Assembly: GCA_025765595.1 (NCBI GenBank)
Contig: JAIVFH010000048.1
Location: 186,001-250,000 of the forward strand
Direction of reading: 5' to 3'
From: Obelidium mucronatum
Lineage: Eukaryota; Chytridiomycota; Chytridiomycetes; Chytridiales; Chytriomycetaceae
Length of the DNA: 64,000 bases
Shown here: in pieces, positions 11,229 through 22,525 of the stretch
Position numbering within the stretch: the stretch's first letter is position 1
Layout of the letters: the number at the start of each line of letters is the position of its first letter
The notes under the pieces: generated by a model
Told to the model about the DNA's origin: nothing
Databases searched by the model: none
Seen by the model: the letters and a program-made list of their open reading frames with translations, nothing else
Program-made: the position numbers and the translations under genes

Positions 11229-11804
11229 ATGAGTGTCAAACCATTGTCCATTGCCGTGCCTACACAGATTGAAACAGAACGGCTAGTTTTGCGGGCATTT
11301 CGGGAAGACGACGCCCTTGCCTTCCATGAAGCAATCGAGCCAGCCCTGCCGACACTTCGGAAGTGGATCACAAGTACTGTTCAGGAAAATACCATCGAGA
11401 ATCAGAAGGCACGAATAGCAAAGGCGCATAAAGACTGGATCGACGGAACGCGGTATAACTACCTGACATTGGACAAGGAAACGGGAGCTATTGTTGGGCT
11501 TGTGGGAGTATTCAATGTGAATTGGGACAACCGCTATGGCTCGCTTGGGTACTGGGTTGTGCCGCAGTTTGAGGGGCGTGGACTCGCGACAGAAGCGGCC
11601 AAGCGGCTTTTAGCGTTGGCTAAAGACGACATGCAGCTTGACCGCATTGCGCTGATGTGCGATGTGCGCAATGCCGGCAGTGCGCGTGTTGCGGCCAAGC
11701 TTGGGTTCCACTACGAGGGAACGCTGCGCCGGGAATACCGCGGGCCTGACGGAGCACTGACGGACACGAAGGTGTTTAGCGCGGTGCGTGGTGTAGAGTA
11801 TTAA
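11229..11804 (+). CDS. GNAT N-acetyltransferase, RimJ/RimL type (copy 2)
   Basis: A 191-residue intronless paralogue of the preceding gene. It shares the opening IETERLVLRAF, the glycine-rich CoA loop FEGRGLATEAAKRL, LDRIALMCDVRNAGSARVA, the GFHYEGTLRREY segment and the end KVFSAVRGVEY (copy 1 ends IFSKVRGIEF). The two are clearly a tandem duplication but are well diverged. The ATG at 11229 was chosen because the family start motif follows soon after; an in-frame region upstream to 11184 overlaps the previous stop. VAC14 starts 48 bp after this stop. Confidence 0.88.
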   Translation: MSVKPLSIAVPTQIETERLVLRAFREDDALAFHEAIEPALPTLRKWITSTVQENTIENQKARIAKAHKDWIDGTRYNYLTLDKETGAIVGLVGVFNVNWDNRYGSLGYWVVPQFEGRGLATEAAKRLLALAKDDMQLDRIALMCDVRNAGSARVAAKLGFHYEGTLRREYRGPDGALTDTKVFSAVRGVEY

Positions 11805-11852
11805 ACAGAGCAGAATATATACAAAGAGATACAAAGAGACACAAAGTCAGAA

Positions 11853-14800
11853 ATGGCCGATGTGCTTGGCCCCGTGCTCTCGCGGCAGCTGCAGGAGAAG
11901 CTGTACGACAAGCGCAAGCTCGCGGCGCTCGAAGTCGAGCGGTGAGTGGGTGTTGCTTCGCCCGGCGGCCCTTGGAAACGCCTAACAAACGCCTAACAAA
12001 CGCCGCGCAGGCTCGTCCGCGACGCCGCCGCCGCGCGCAACGCGCCGCGCGTCGCCGCGCTGATCCGCTGCGTCGTCTTCGACTTTGCGTACGCGCCGCT
12101 GCCGAACGCGCGCAACGGCGGCCTGATTGCGCTCGCCGCCGTCGCCATTGCGCTCGGCGCCGCGCTCGGCGACCACCTCAACACAATCATTCCGCCCATC
12201 CTGGCGTGCTTCTCGGACCCGGACTGCAGGGTCAGGTACTACGCGTGCGAGAGCATGTACAACGTGGCAAAGGTTTCTCTGCTTCTGATGCGCTGCTTCT
12301 GATTCTAATATTGATTCTGATATTGATCCGTGCATTCTTTCATTCATCCATCTTGAAGGTCGCGCGGCGGGATCTGCTCGTGTTCTTCAACGAAATATTT
12401 GACGCCCTGTCTCGCCTCGTGGCTGATCAGGACGGCTCCGTCAAGAATGGCGCAGAGTTATTGGATCGGCTTATCAAAGATATTGTCTGTGAGCACGCGG
12501 AATTCGTGGCTTCGAGTGGCGGAAATGCGGGCGTTCCTTCATCAAAGTTGCCACCATCAGAACCGGCATTTCCAGCGGCTCCGGGATCCGTCCCTCTGCC
12601 TGTTGATGTTCATCCAACGACTTTCAACTTTCCTCGTTTTATTCCTCTTCTGGCCGAACGCATCAAAACCATGAATCCATTCACTCGCATGTTTCTTATT
12701 CAATGGATAACCACTCTGGATGCTATTCCCTTCTTGGAGCTTGTTTCGTTTTTGCCAGAGTTTTTGGATGGCCTTTTCACGTACGTGAGCGATTCGAATA
12801 TGGATGTCAGGACTGCTGTTCTAGTCTTACTGGCTGAGTTTTTGAAAGAAATTCGCGATATTCTAAGAGGTACATTCGGCTCATGGCCGTTAATATGTAG
12901 TGCCACTTCTGAAATCCCGAACTAGGAACTAGCAAACCTGTCAATAATCTAACTGGAATCGGTAGTAAAACATCTTCATCAAGCTTGCATAGTACAATGA
13001 CGCGCGGAGGTTCAGCGGGTGTAGATCAACGAAAGCGGTCGGGTAGCACTGCAAACGACAACTCAACAATCAAAGAAAATGAAGCCCTTGTTCCTCCACA
13101 TGCCAACTTTCTTCATAAATCAAACTCTTCCCCCGACTTTGACGAAGAACCTGTAGTACGCCGACCAATCAGCTCACTCTCACTAGCCTCTGCATTTTTT
13201 GCTGAAACCGGAAAAGCATCGACCAAAACACCATCAACAGCTATCATCAATACAACTTCCCCAGTGGTGCCTGGATCATCAAGCCATCCCTACCAGACGC
13301 AGGCCAACGCACCCCCTATTACACTCGACTTTTCAAAAATCATCAAAATATTACTTCCTTACTTATCCTCCAATGATTCGGAGACACAAGCAACGGCACT
13401 TCGCTGGATCAATGAATTTGTTCAAACTGTGCCTGCGCGTGTAATTGTTCCATTCACACCTGGACTTGTCAGTGCGATTCTGCCTTGTTTGAGTCAAGAC
13501 CGTGTCACACCCATAAAGCATATGGCTGTTGATGTCAATGCGGGATTATATAGGCTTGTAGCAGAGCATGCCTTTGTTGGCGGGAATATCGGTGGCAATG
13601 GCGAGGCTGTTTCTATTCAACATAAGGGCTCGACCATTAGTTTAACTGGGTCACAATCAGATTCATTTGATGTTGGTGGGGCAGTGGAAGCATTAACGCG
13701 ACAATTTCGGAATGAGCACGAAGAAACGAGAGTTGCCAGTATGGATTGGTTGCTGATGCTTCACAAGAAGGCACCCAACAAAGTGGTTGGTTCGGAGGAC
13801 GTTTTATTCCAAACGCTCCTAAAGCTCTTGTCGGACACTTCTGAGGAAGTTGTCAAGAAAGATTTGCAACTACTTGCACAGATTTCAATTTCTTCAGATG
13901 ATGAATACTTTCATCGATTTTTGGTGAATTTGTTGGATGTCTTTTCTTTGGACCGTAAGCTTTTGGAGTCGAGGGGTAGCTTGATTATTCGGCATTTGTG
14001 TTTGAGTTTGAATCCGGAACGCATGTTTCGAGCTTTTGCTGATATTTTGGAGAGAGATGATGTGAGCAGTTTTGAGTAAGTTCATAAGGCATCAACTGAT
14101 TTATATGCTCTAGGATTTGGAATTCGCAAGCACGATGGTACAAAATCTGAACATTATTCTGGTCACAGCCCCAGAGCTTTCAGAATTGAGGCGACGTCTC
14201 AAAAACTTGGATTCTCGGGTAATTAAACGAAAATGATCTCAACAATGAATATTTCGAGAGAATTGATTCAAACCCTCCTTTCTTTTTTTTGTTTTACCAG
14301 GAAGGTCTCCTTCTGTTTGCAGTTCTTTACCGGTGCTGGTGCCACAACCCCATCTCCACATTCACACTATGTCTCCTATCTCAAGCATACGAACACGCGG
14401 CATCTCTCCTCCCCCTCTTTAGCGAACTCGAAATCACTGTTCAATTTCTAATCCAAGTCGACAAACTGGTGCAATTAATTGAGAGTCCAGTTTTCACATA
14501 TCTTCGATTGCAGCTTTTGGAGCCAGAGAAATACCCGTACTTGTTTAAATGCCTGTTTGGCGTGTTGATGCTGTTGCCACAAAGTAGCGCGTTTGCAACT
14601 TTGAGGAATCGGTTGAGTAGTGTGAGCAGTATGGTGATGCTGTATGGAGTCAATGGGGGCAGTGCGGCTGCTGTTTTAAATGGCGGGGGTGGTGGTGGTA
14701 TTGGGGGTAGCGGCGGGATTAGTTCAGCAGCGCAACGAAGGTTTTTTTTTTTTTTTTTTTTTCTTTTTTTTTCTTTTTTTTATTGTTTTTTTTTTTACAA

Positions 14801-15552
14801 TCCCAGTTTAAATCTGATTTCTTCTTTTGCAGTCGTCCTAAATCCAATGTGGGTTCTGGAAATGGCTTGGATGTTAGCCTGAAATGGAACGAATTGTTGA
14901 CTCATTTCCGAAATGTACAAAATCGACATGAAAGGAATAGAAGGCTAGGTTAATATAATATCTTTTGTTGTTGGTGATGCGAAATTCAACCTGTGTTTCT
15001 TTTTTTTGGTGGACGCTATTAGGTACGCGATCGGCTAGTGCTGGATCAACAAGACGTCGTGGCGTTGCAGCTAGTAGTGGTGCTTCTCAAAATAATAGCG
15101 GTATGGGTACAAATCCAAGCCGATTATCTCGGTCGGTTTCTATGGCGACTTCAGCGACAGGAACAATGGAATCGGGTGTTTTGGAGGAGCCTAGTGGGAT
15201 ATCTGACGGACGCCAAGAACAACCACGACTTCATGAACTCAATGTGAACCTATCGACTTTAGTTTTGGATGGCAGTAGTGAAGGGCAAACAGTAAATGAT
15301 CCGGCAACTGCAAGTGAAGAGGCGAATGCTGCTTCCGCTGGGATTGATATTGAAGGGAAACGCGCAGCTGGTGGTTTGAGCGACAAGAGGGGCTCAGTGA
15401 CGGCGCTGAGTTCCAGTTTTACAAGCTCGACAGGGGTGCCTGGGAGTCCGAGTCAGGGCGTTTTGAGTGGTTTCGGTGGGGGGTCTGGAAGTGGGAATGC
15501 AGCAGCCAAGAGCAAAAAGACCACGTCGTGGGGGTTGAGCGGGCGAAAATAA
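11853..15552 (+). CDS. VAC14: VAC14 homologue, PI(3,5)P2 regulatory scaffold
   Basis: VAC14 scaffolds the Fab1/PIKfyve-Fig4 complex that makes and turns over PI(3,5)P2 on vacuole/endosome membranes (family knowledge). Eight exons close exactly in phase: 11853-11941, 12011-12272, 12359-12869, 12926-14061, 14114-14218, 14301-14740, 14833-14948, 15023-15552, giving 1,062 residues. Family signatures: HEAT repeats with [62 protein letters not shown]; and the VAC14 C-terminal region ([39 protein letters not shown]). A Ser/Thr-rich insert (about residues 350-480) and a Ser/Gly-rich tail are added. Exons 1-2 are strikingly GC-rich, later exons AT-richer. The intron after 14740 begins with a very long T tract. 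No frame break is needed. Confidence 0.95.
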
Positions 15553-15611
15553 ACCCAAACACAACAAACAATTTTTCTTAATTTTTTGAATTACTTTATT
15601 ATTAAAAAATC

Positions 15612-16619
15612 ATGATCGCGTTCGTTTTCGCTATCGCCATGGTAGCCAACAGTGCATTTAGTCAAACTGCCACAGCTGCGTCAGAGAGACTGCCGTCTTT
15701 GTTGAGCGTGTTGCAGTCGGTATGTTTAGACTCCTGTCAAACACAAGCTTTTTTATTTTTCGTTGAAACTAAGGTGTATTCACAACCACAATTTCAAATA
15801 GGCACCCGCTTGTGTAATATCTTGTTTAAATGGAGGGGATAAGCCCTCTTCTATTGCTTCAAACAGTACAGTGGATGCATTTTGTGGGGTGCAAGCCCTC
15901 ACATCCGCCATGCAGAATCAAACGTCATCCGCGCCCCAAACAGCTGTGGCATCAGACGCCCCATTGAATCTTTGCATTAAATCCAAATGCTCGTCATCGG
16001 ATCTACAAACCTGGGTATCATTACAACAAACATATGCAATGACAATCATGTCAGAGTGCCTCGGGTCTCTTTTGGGGGAACTACTTGGAGGAATGTTGTC
16101 TGGTCCAGGTAAAACTCGCCGCGAGCATTCTTTATAAAGTTTTTTTTGAACGCGTTTTTTGTATTTATTGTAGCTGCTGTCCTTCAAACATTGACGACAT
16201 TGAATGGTGCTCCAAAGTGTTTTGTTGGCTGTTTATTCGGTGACATCCCGTCTGTAATCACGGAAGCGAATCTTGCCAAATTCTGTACGCCACTGATTGC
16301 ATCGATGAGTGCAACCGCTAAGCCGACTGCCACTGCACAAGTTGACCCAACAAGTGCATGCATTATGTCCAAATGCGGCACGTCAGACCAACTCAGTCTT
16401 CAGAGTCTTATGACGGGAAATTTTTCAATGAATTTGATAAGTGCGTGCATGTATGAGACTACGTTGGTTGGGAAAGGCCCAGTTTCTGTGGCTGCTTCAT
16501 CCACCACGACAACCGCCACCACCACCGCTTCAAAAACGTCTGGAGGCTTTGATCTTATTCCGAAGCTTTCTTTTCTTCCTATGCGTTTGCTGTTCTTGTT
16601 CTTGTTCTTGTGGGTGTAA
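15612..16619 (+). CDS. Secreted double six-cysteine-module protein with GPI-like tail (copy A)
   Basis: Exons 15612-15719, 15802-16108 and 16174-16619 close in phase (phases 0 and 1) and give 286 residues. Layout: signal peptide (MIAFVFAIAMVANSAFS), cysteine module 1 (Cys 40, 44, 64, 94, 99, 122), a linker, cysteine module 2 with the same pattern starting PKCFVGC, a Thr/Ser linker, and a hydrophobic C-terminus fitting a GPI-anchor signal. Module consensus: C-x3-C-x(16-19)-C-x(22-29)-C-x4-C-x(22-24)-C, with a recurring C-x3-K-C-x2-(S)-D core. It is reminiscent of CFEM-type surface proteins in style, but the spacing is not CFEM and I do not recognise the family. Copy B follows immediately on the same strand with the same intron phases. 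Likely location: cell wall or plasma-membrane surface. Confidence 0.75.
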
Positions 16620-16731
16620 TTTATAAAATAGTGGGAAAAAATTGTCAAGGAATATTTCAAACTCCGACCAACTGTCAAAAACAATGTTTTTTTTACCAAC
16701 GAAAAAGAAAAACAACTCTAAAAGAAAAAAA

Positions 16732-17698
16732 ATGCAGCTCACGTTCACTTTCGCTGCAACTCTCATCTCCTCCATTCTCTTTGTGAATGCTGCACCAAAT
16801 CTAGTGTTTGATTTGCTGTCAAAGGCGAGTGACGGTCACGAACTTGATTTTGACGCGACGAGTATTTCTAATTCGTTCGCGTTTAATAGTCCCCGGCATG
16901 TATTGTGTCCTGTTATAACGGAGGCAAAAACGCGTCATCTACTGTTACCGATTCCAGTGTGGCTTCAGTGTGTGAATATTTGGACCGTACACAGGCCGCC
17001 GCCGCCGTAGGATCCACGCAGCCTGATCCTGTTGTATTGTGCCAAATGAGTGCATGCAATATGACCGATATTCAAGCCTTTGGAAAGATGATGTCGCCAG
17101 TATTCGATGCTATCGGCCAAACCTGTGTTCTGATTTCTCCTAAAGGACCAGGTAAATTCGAAGAGAATTTAAGTTTATAAGTCTTTTAATTTTTAATTAT
17201 TTTTTTTCTGTGTGTTGTTGTTGGTGTTTTTCAGCTGCTGTCACTCAAGTTGTGAGCACAATCAGCAAAGGCCCCACGTGTTTGGCAAATTGTTTGACCA
17301 ACTCCACCGAAAAGTTCACTGAAGCTTCTCTCGGCCCAACATGTACAAGCTTTATGAACGCTGGAATGATGGCTGACATGAAGAATGTTACTTCGAGCCC
17401 TGTTGTGACATGCGCATTGTCAAAATGCACTGGAGACGAGTTGGGAGTTGTGTCAGGGCTATTGACCAATCAAAACTTTACAACTGATATTGCTACAGCC
17501 TGTACATATGCGCTTGTTAAGGCCGCGAGCACCAATGGAACGAGTACCAGCGCAAGTCCATCTGTTGCAAAATCTTCATCTGCGGCCGCATCTTCATCTA
17601 CTACCACAGCGTCAAAGACTTCTGGAGCGGCCACTGCTATTTCGGCCATTTCTTTTGTAATGGTTTTGATTCCTGTGGGTATGATGATGTTGGCATAA
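16732..17698 (+). CDS. Secreted double six-cysteine-module protein with GPI-like tail (copy B)
   Basis: Exons 16732-16803, 16890-17151 and 17235-17698 close in phase (again 0 and 1) and give 265 residues. Signal peptide MQLTFTFAATLISSILFVNA; module 1 begins SPACIVSCYNGGKN and module 2 begins PTCLANC; each has six cysteines with the same C-x3-C ... C-x4-C spacing as copy A. A Ser/Ala/Thr linker and a hydrophobic tail (ISFVMVLIPVGMMML) follow. The first exon is read only to 16803; reading on would stay open but would put the cysteines out of frame. Copies A and B are an old tandem duplication: exon structure and cysteines are kept while most other positions differ. Confidence 0.75.
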
Positions 17699-17839
17699 TG
17701 CCTCTAGATACGAATCAAGCGTAATTGATTCTTTACGTGAATATTAATAAATGGATACCATCTTTTCCCTTCAATTTTTTCCTGTATAGTGTTATTTTCT
17801 ATTTTTGGAACTTTTTTGAGTTTGGTCGCTTGTTCAATT

Positions 17840-19522
17840 ATGGCCTTGGATGACGATTCACTGGGATGCATTTTCCAAGAGCTTTTGGAAATAGATGCTT
17901 GCTCTCTTGCAGTGTGTTGCCTGGCCTCAAAACGATTCCACCAATTGGCCACACCGATCCTCTACAGGAATATTCTTTTACAGACTCGGATACCAGGTTT
18001 CTGAGTGTGTATAGTGTCGAAGAAACCCTCGATTTATGTATGTTGTTTAGGAGGGTCCATTCATTCGCCTGAGTTGATTCCATCTCACTTTTGCCGGAAT
18101 GAACATCGCCAACAACTTGAATCTGTCCTGCAAATTCCAACGCATCTATTATTGTACATTAGATCCATCACAATCAAGCTACAGTACTATCCGGAAATAG
18201 CAATATCCCCTCAAACCACATCTGAATCATCGCCAATGGCCAATCAGATCGAATTAGACGAAGGGGACTTAACAAACATGTTTCCACGGATTCTTGAAGA
18301 TGCCTGGAAAGAGTTTATATCTCGCTGTGACTTGATTGCAAAGATTGTAAAACGAATTCATACTTCATCAAAAAGGCTTGAGGCGCTGTCATACGAAATC
18401 GACGCCGACATTGCAAGTCCGTCCATTCTGAACTCGAGAGAGTTTTACTACGCATTGAACAGAATCACATCGAGTTTTTCGGTGAAGAAAGAAAGCAGTT
18501 CGCCAACTTCTCCTGCAGACCTGAAGTCAGTATCGCTTAAACTAACAGAGCGCAGTCAAATCGGACACCCACTATACCTTAGTCCTTTTATAACAAGCCA
18601 TGCATCACAAATACGTCACATGTATCTTGAGGATGCAGAAATGTGGGTCGACGCCCAGCTTACAGAATTAATTTCCGGTATCAAACCTTTGGAGACCCTC
18701 GTGATTCGAAAGGCAATGGGACTATCAGAAAAGTTTTTCTCAGAGTTGGCATTGACACAATCCAAGACTTTGCGGACACTGAAACTCGGAACAATTCGTA
18801 GAATGGACGATATTGCGTTTTTCAACGAATTTATTCCAGCGACCCAAAAATTGGAAGTACTGGAAGTAGCTGGGTCTCTTCGAACTTGGTCTCGGAATAT
18901 GGCTGAATATGCCCAATTCAAGTCCATCCAAACATTGACAGAATTGAACGTTTCGCAATGCATTGGTTTACCCAAGGAGTTTTTTCATGCTCTCACAAAA
19001 GCGGTTCCTCTTTTGAGAGTTTTGAATGCACAAGAAACCTCTTTGGGCGACGAGGAGTTTGAAAAGTTGTTGATTTGCTCAACAAATCATATTGTCGAGT
19101 TACATCTCGCAAGATGCGCAAATCTGTCCATTAAAATATGGGAGATACTTCAGGCTCTTCCCCGGTGTAGGCTCAAGTTGTTGGATGTTGCGGGATGTCA
19201 AAAGGCAATGGAAGGACCATCGGCCCCGATGCAAGCATACTTGGCTATGACTCGGTCATCAAATTTAGAAAAACTCTCTGTAGGTCCGCTATTGATGTCA
19301 AAGCCTGGGTTTGCAGGGTGGTGTGTATTGGCTAATGTCGAGTTAATTGTCGCAGTTAAGAATGGAAAACTGACTGGATGTGATCCTTCCCAACAGTGTG
19401 CTCGTTATGTGAATATTCCTGTACATAGAACGCTTCAAGCAATGAAAGAGTTGGTCGCGAGTGGCGCTCGGTGGCACCGTGGGCTTGTGGCTGCATCCGG
19501 CCTGCATTGTGGAATTGCATAA
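17840..19522 (+). CDS. F-box / leucine-rich-repeat protein
   Basis: ATG at 17840; exon 17840-17996, a 54-nt intron 17997-18050, exon 18051-19522, 542 residues. The N-terminus fits an F-box: DDDSLGCIFQELLEIDACSLAVCCLASKRF in pattern (given here only as description), with the usual Leu/Ile and Trp-poor helix pairs. The second half holds irregular leucine-rich repeats (for example LEVLEVAG, LTELNVSQCIGL, VELHLARCANL, LKLLDVAGCQ). Such proteins usually serve as SCF ubiquitin-ligase substrate adaptors (family knowledge); the substrate is not known. The MYND gene begins 45 bp downstream on the same strand. Confidence 0.7.
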
Positions 19523-19567
19523 ATTCTTGGAAAGTAACCAAAAAGATTGAATAAAACCGTGGCGACC

Positions 19568-20435
19568 ATGCAACAAGACCCAATGATTGTGTTGCAGGTG
19601 GCTTATGAGTTCCTCATCGATTCCTGGGCCGATGCTGCCAAGCAGGAGACTGTTAGAACGACGTGGCTAAAGTTGGATACCACAGGGCGACGCGACCTGA
19701 TAGCCAAGATATCCCCCCAAGCTCCGGAAAGCCAGCAAGACCCTTCTGCAATTGTGGATGGGAAGAAGGCCAACCTTTCGGGGGTAAGTGTTTTACGGTG
19801 ATCAGGAAAATGCTAATGGAGATGATGGTACAAAGCTGGTTTCCCTATTGCCTGAGCTTTGTATCGCGGATATTATACAGAAAGACAACCTTCTCAGTGG
19901 AATAGACGCTATTGTAAAGCCAGGATCGTTCTCTGCAATGGCTGGGACTCAACTTCACTCATTTGTACGTCCTGGATTAATGAAAGGAATGATCCAGTTT
20001 ACTCCCCAAGTGCCATTCAACCCATCATCGTTCGTTGCAATCTATAGTAACGCGGATTTTGGAAAGATCTTCACCCTAACAGGCGGATCGTTGGATGACT
20101 CCCCTAAAAAGAAAGAAATGATGGAGCTGTACCAATCTGGTAGGATAGTAACTGGCCCGGAATACGAAGCGTTGGTCGTTCGGATCAAATTGTTGATTGA
20201 AACATGTGTTTTGGCTGTTCAAGAACTGCAAGGAATCCCTGGTCGTTTGAACTTTGTACCCACCCCCGTTTTCAACAAGGGAGAATGTCGGAGATGCAAA
20301 AAGACTCAACGTGAGGATGGAAAGTTACTTATGAAGTGTGTTCGGTGTGGAGAGGCTGAGTATTGTTCCAAGGAGTGTCAGGTTCAAGATTGGAAGGTCG
20401 GCGGCCATAAGTTGAGCTGCGTTGCCTCGCAATAA
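19568..20435 (+). CDS. MYND-type zinc-finger protein
   Basis: Exons 19568-19783 and 19836-20435 give 271 residues. The 52-nt intron 19784-19835 has a perfect GTAAGT donor, a TGCTAAT branch-point-like site about 23 nt before the acceptor ACAAAG, and removes an apparent frameshift. The C-terminus is a MYND zinc finger (about residues 222-267) with CRRCKKT, CVRCGEAEYCSKECQ and the closing H-x3-C (HKLSC). The N-terminal part is helical and unrecognised. MYND fingers mediate protein-protein contacts; the partner is unknown. The spacing of 45 bp from the previous stop is very tight. Confidence 0.8.
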
Positions 20436-20586
20436 AGATACTGCGGTCGTTCAACTTGACGTGGCACTTTGATTTTTACTCCCGAATTTCCGGAATTTCC
20501 TGATAAATTCAGAGTTGGGTGGCACAAACAGGGTGCCCCAAACTCTGTTTAAAAAACTCACACACAACAACATACACAACAAACCA

Positions 20587-22222
20587 ATGTCTGCTCTTTC
20601 CGCAAAACTTCTTGTTCCACAAACTGTTTCTACGCTGGCATCTAGTCTAATACAGACTGGCTCGGGGCCACTCTCGCCCGTCGCCGCTCTGAGCGGAACA
20701 TCGCCGCCTAAAGCCGCCCCGCCGCCGCCGAGTGTTGCCACAAAGCCAAAGTGGTCGCGACAAATGGTTCGTGGAAAAGGTTCTTGGTTCAAAACTATCC
20801 TGTTCTGATTTGACACGTTCACAGAGCTTCACGGTGGCACTCCATCGAAACGCACTGGACGCAACAAAGACTTCTGTTAAATACACGAGATCACTGCTTT
20901 CTTTTATTCCGACTGCCGTCGCTGACTCGATCCAAGTTACTCCTGTCAAATTACCCCGCCGAGAAAACATCATCATGGAGGGAATGACTGCAGAACAAGC
21001 TGCTGGACAGCTTGATGCAGAGTGGGTTGTACATGGCCCGTCCGTAGATGCCGAATGGAAACGTTTGAGGGGTCTGAAGGTATCCAAGCCAAAATCGGTT
21101 TCTGGAAGCTCCCCAACAAAATTGTCATCTTCGGCTCCCCCATCAATTTCTCTGTATGCTGGATTACCGAAACCGCAACCAGAAGAAACCATCATTCTGT
21201 ATTTTCACGGAGGTGCTTACTTTATGGGATCCCCTTCGACGACTAGAAACTTGACGTCTCTATTTTCGGAACACTCTGGATCCAGAGTTTTGTCTGTCGG
21301 ATACCGTCTTGCTCCCGAACACCCTTTCCCCTTGCCGCTCCATGATGCCGTTTCTGCCTATCTATCATTGATTGACCCTCCGTCGGGAAAGGGAATGCAG
21401 AAGTTCAAACCTGAGCAAATTGTACTGGCGGGTGATTCTGCTGGAGGAGGACTGGCAATCGCCCTCGCCCTTTGGATCAGAGACAATGGTGGATCAAAAT
21501 GGAAAGCCCCTGCAGGAATCGTTGCGTTGGCTCCATGGGTAAGTTTGTTTGTTGAATACTTCAATATTTTTGGTTGAAATTAAACCCTTTTTGGCAGCTC
21601 GACCTCACACATTCGCAACCCAGTTTTCACTTGAATAATCTCGATTACATACCACCGATTGTTGCGGATCCTTCTCATATTACCTCGAACCGTTCGCATT
21701 ACTACACCACCGACTGACGCCCTCAACTCACATCCTTACGTTTCACCGTTGTTTGCAAAAGACTCGGACAATGATAAATCAACACATCTGCCACCCACAC
21801 TGATACAGCTTGGATCCCGGGAACGATTAAGAGATGAAGGTCTCATGTTTGCTGGAGAGTCGTTCAAAAACAGTCCGTTGAGGGTGGAGATTTATGAAGA
21901 TATGGTGCATATTTTCCAAGCTTTTGCCGCGAAAGGAGAAGAAATTGCAACAGATGCGTTGAAGCGCGTCGGTAATTTCGTACGACACTTGAATGGAGGA
22001 GGCCAGCATGATGATTCTGGAGCAGATGTTATTTCTCATCCAACAAAGAAAGGATTCCTGTATGTATCGGAAGGATCTGTGACTGAAATTAGTAGGGCTG
22101 CTGCAATGAGTATTGTTGCCGAAGCTCGAGAGGAACTTGTAAGCCAATCAGCTTCTAATGAAAGTGATGTTGTAGCTGATGAATCTGACGTGGAATCGAT
22201 TAGTTATTCTAAATCAAAGTAA
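20587..22222 (+). CDS. Alpha/beta hydrolase, hormone-sensitive-lipase type, one frame break
   Basis: Exons 20587-20766, 20825-21538 and 21598-22222. HSL-family marks are the oxyanion motif HGGAYFMGS (about residue 188), the nucleophile elbow GDSAGGG (about 262), and a C-terminal VHIFQAF with the catalytic His. The third catalytic position lies in GSRERLRDEG, where the usual Asp is replaced by Glu. In exon 3 the frame is broken: a TGA at 21715-21717 falls between RSHYYTTD and DALNSHPYVSPLFA, which together match the normal family sequence, and no intron fits; one extra base (or two missing) near 21714 explains it. Likely a lipid or sterol-ester/acetyl-ester hydrolase; the substrate cannot be read from sequence. 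Confidence 0.8.
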
Positions 22223-22525
22223 CCTATTTTTTAATTTCAGCAACCACGCAAGCAAATAAAGTAAACATTAGATTCACATAAATAATTTTGACTTTTTAAA
22301 CAAATGAGGAGTTACAAAGAATCTGTGATGGAAGGACAGTGGCGGCTGAAAAGCGTTTGAAGTCCAAAAAGAAGGCTTGGGGTCTCCGAACGTTTCGGAA
22401 CCAGCCTCCAACGTCGGAACCCCTTCCAGAAAATTTTTCCAAAACGACCCCCAATTATAAAAAAAACCAAGCAAACCAAATTGATTTTCTCAAAAAAAAA
22501 ACTCCCTTTCAAACCAAAAAAAAAA

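Noticed and set aside
19784..19805. An apparent 22-nt intron (GTAAGT to TCAG) that would repair the MYND gene frame
   Set aside because: A 52-nt intron from the same donor to 19835 also restores the frame and has a TGCTAAT branch-point-like site; 22 nt is far below plausible spliceosomal length.
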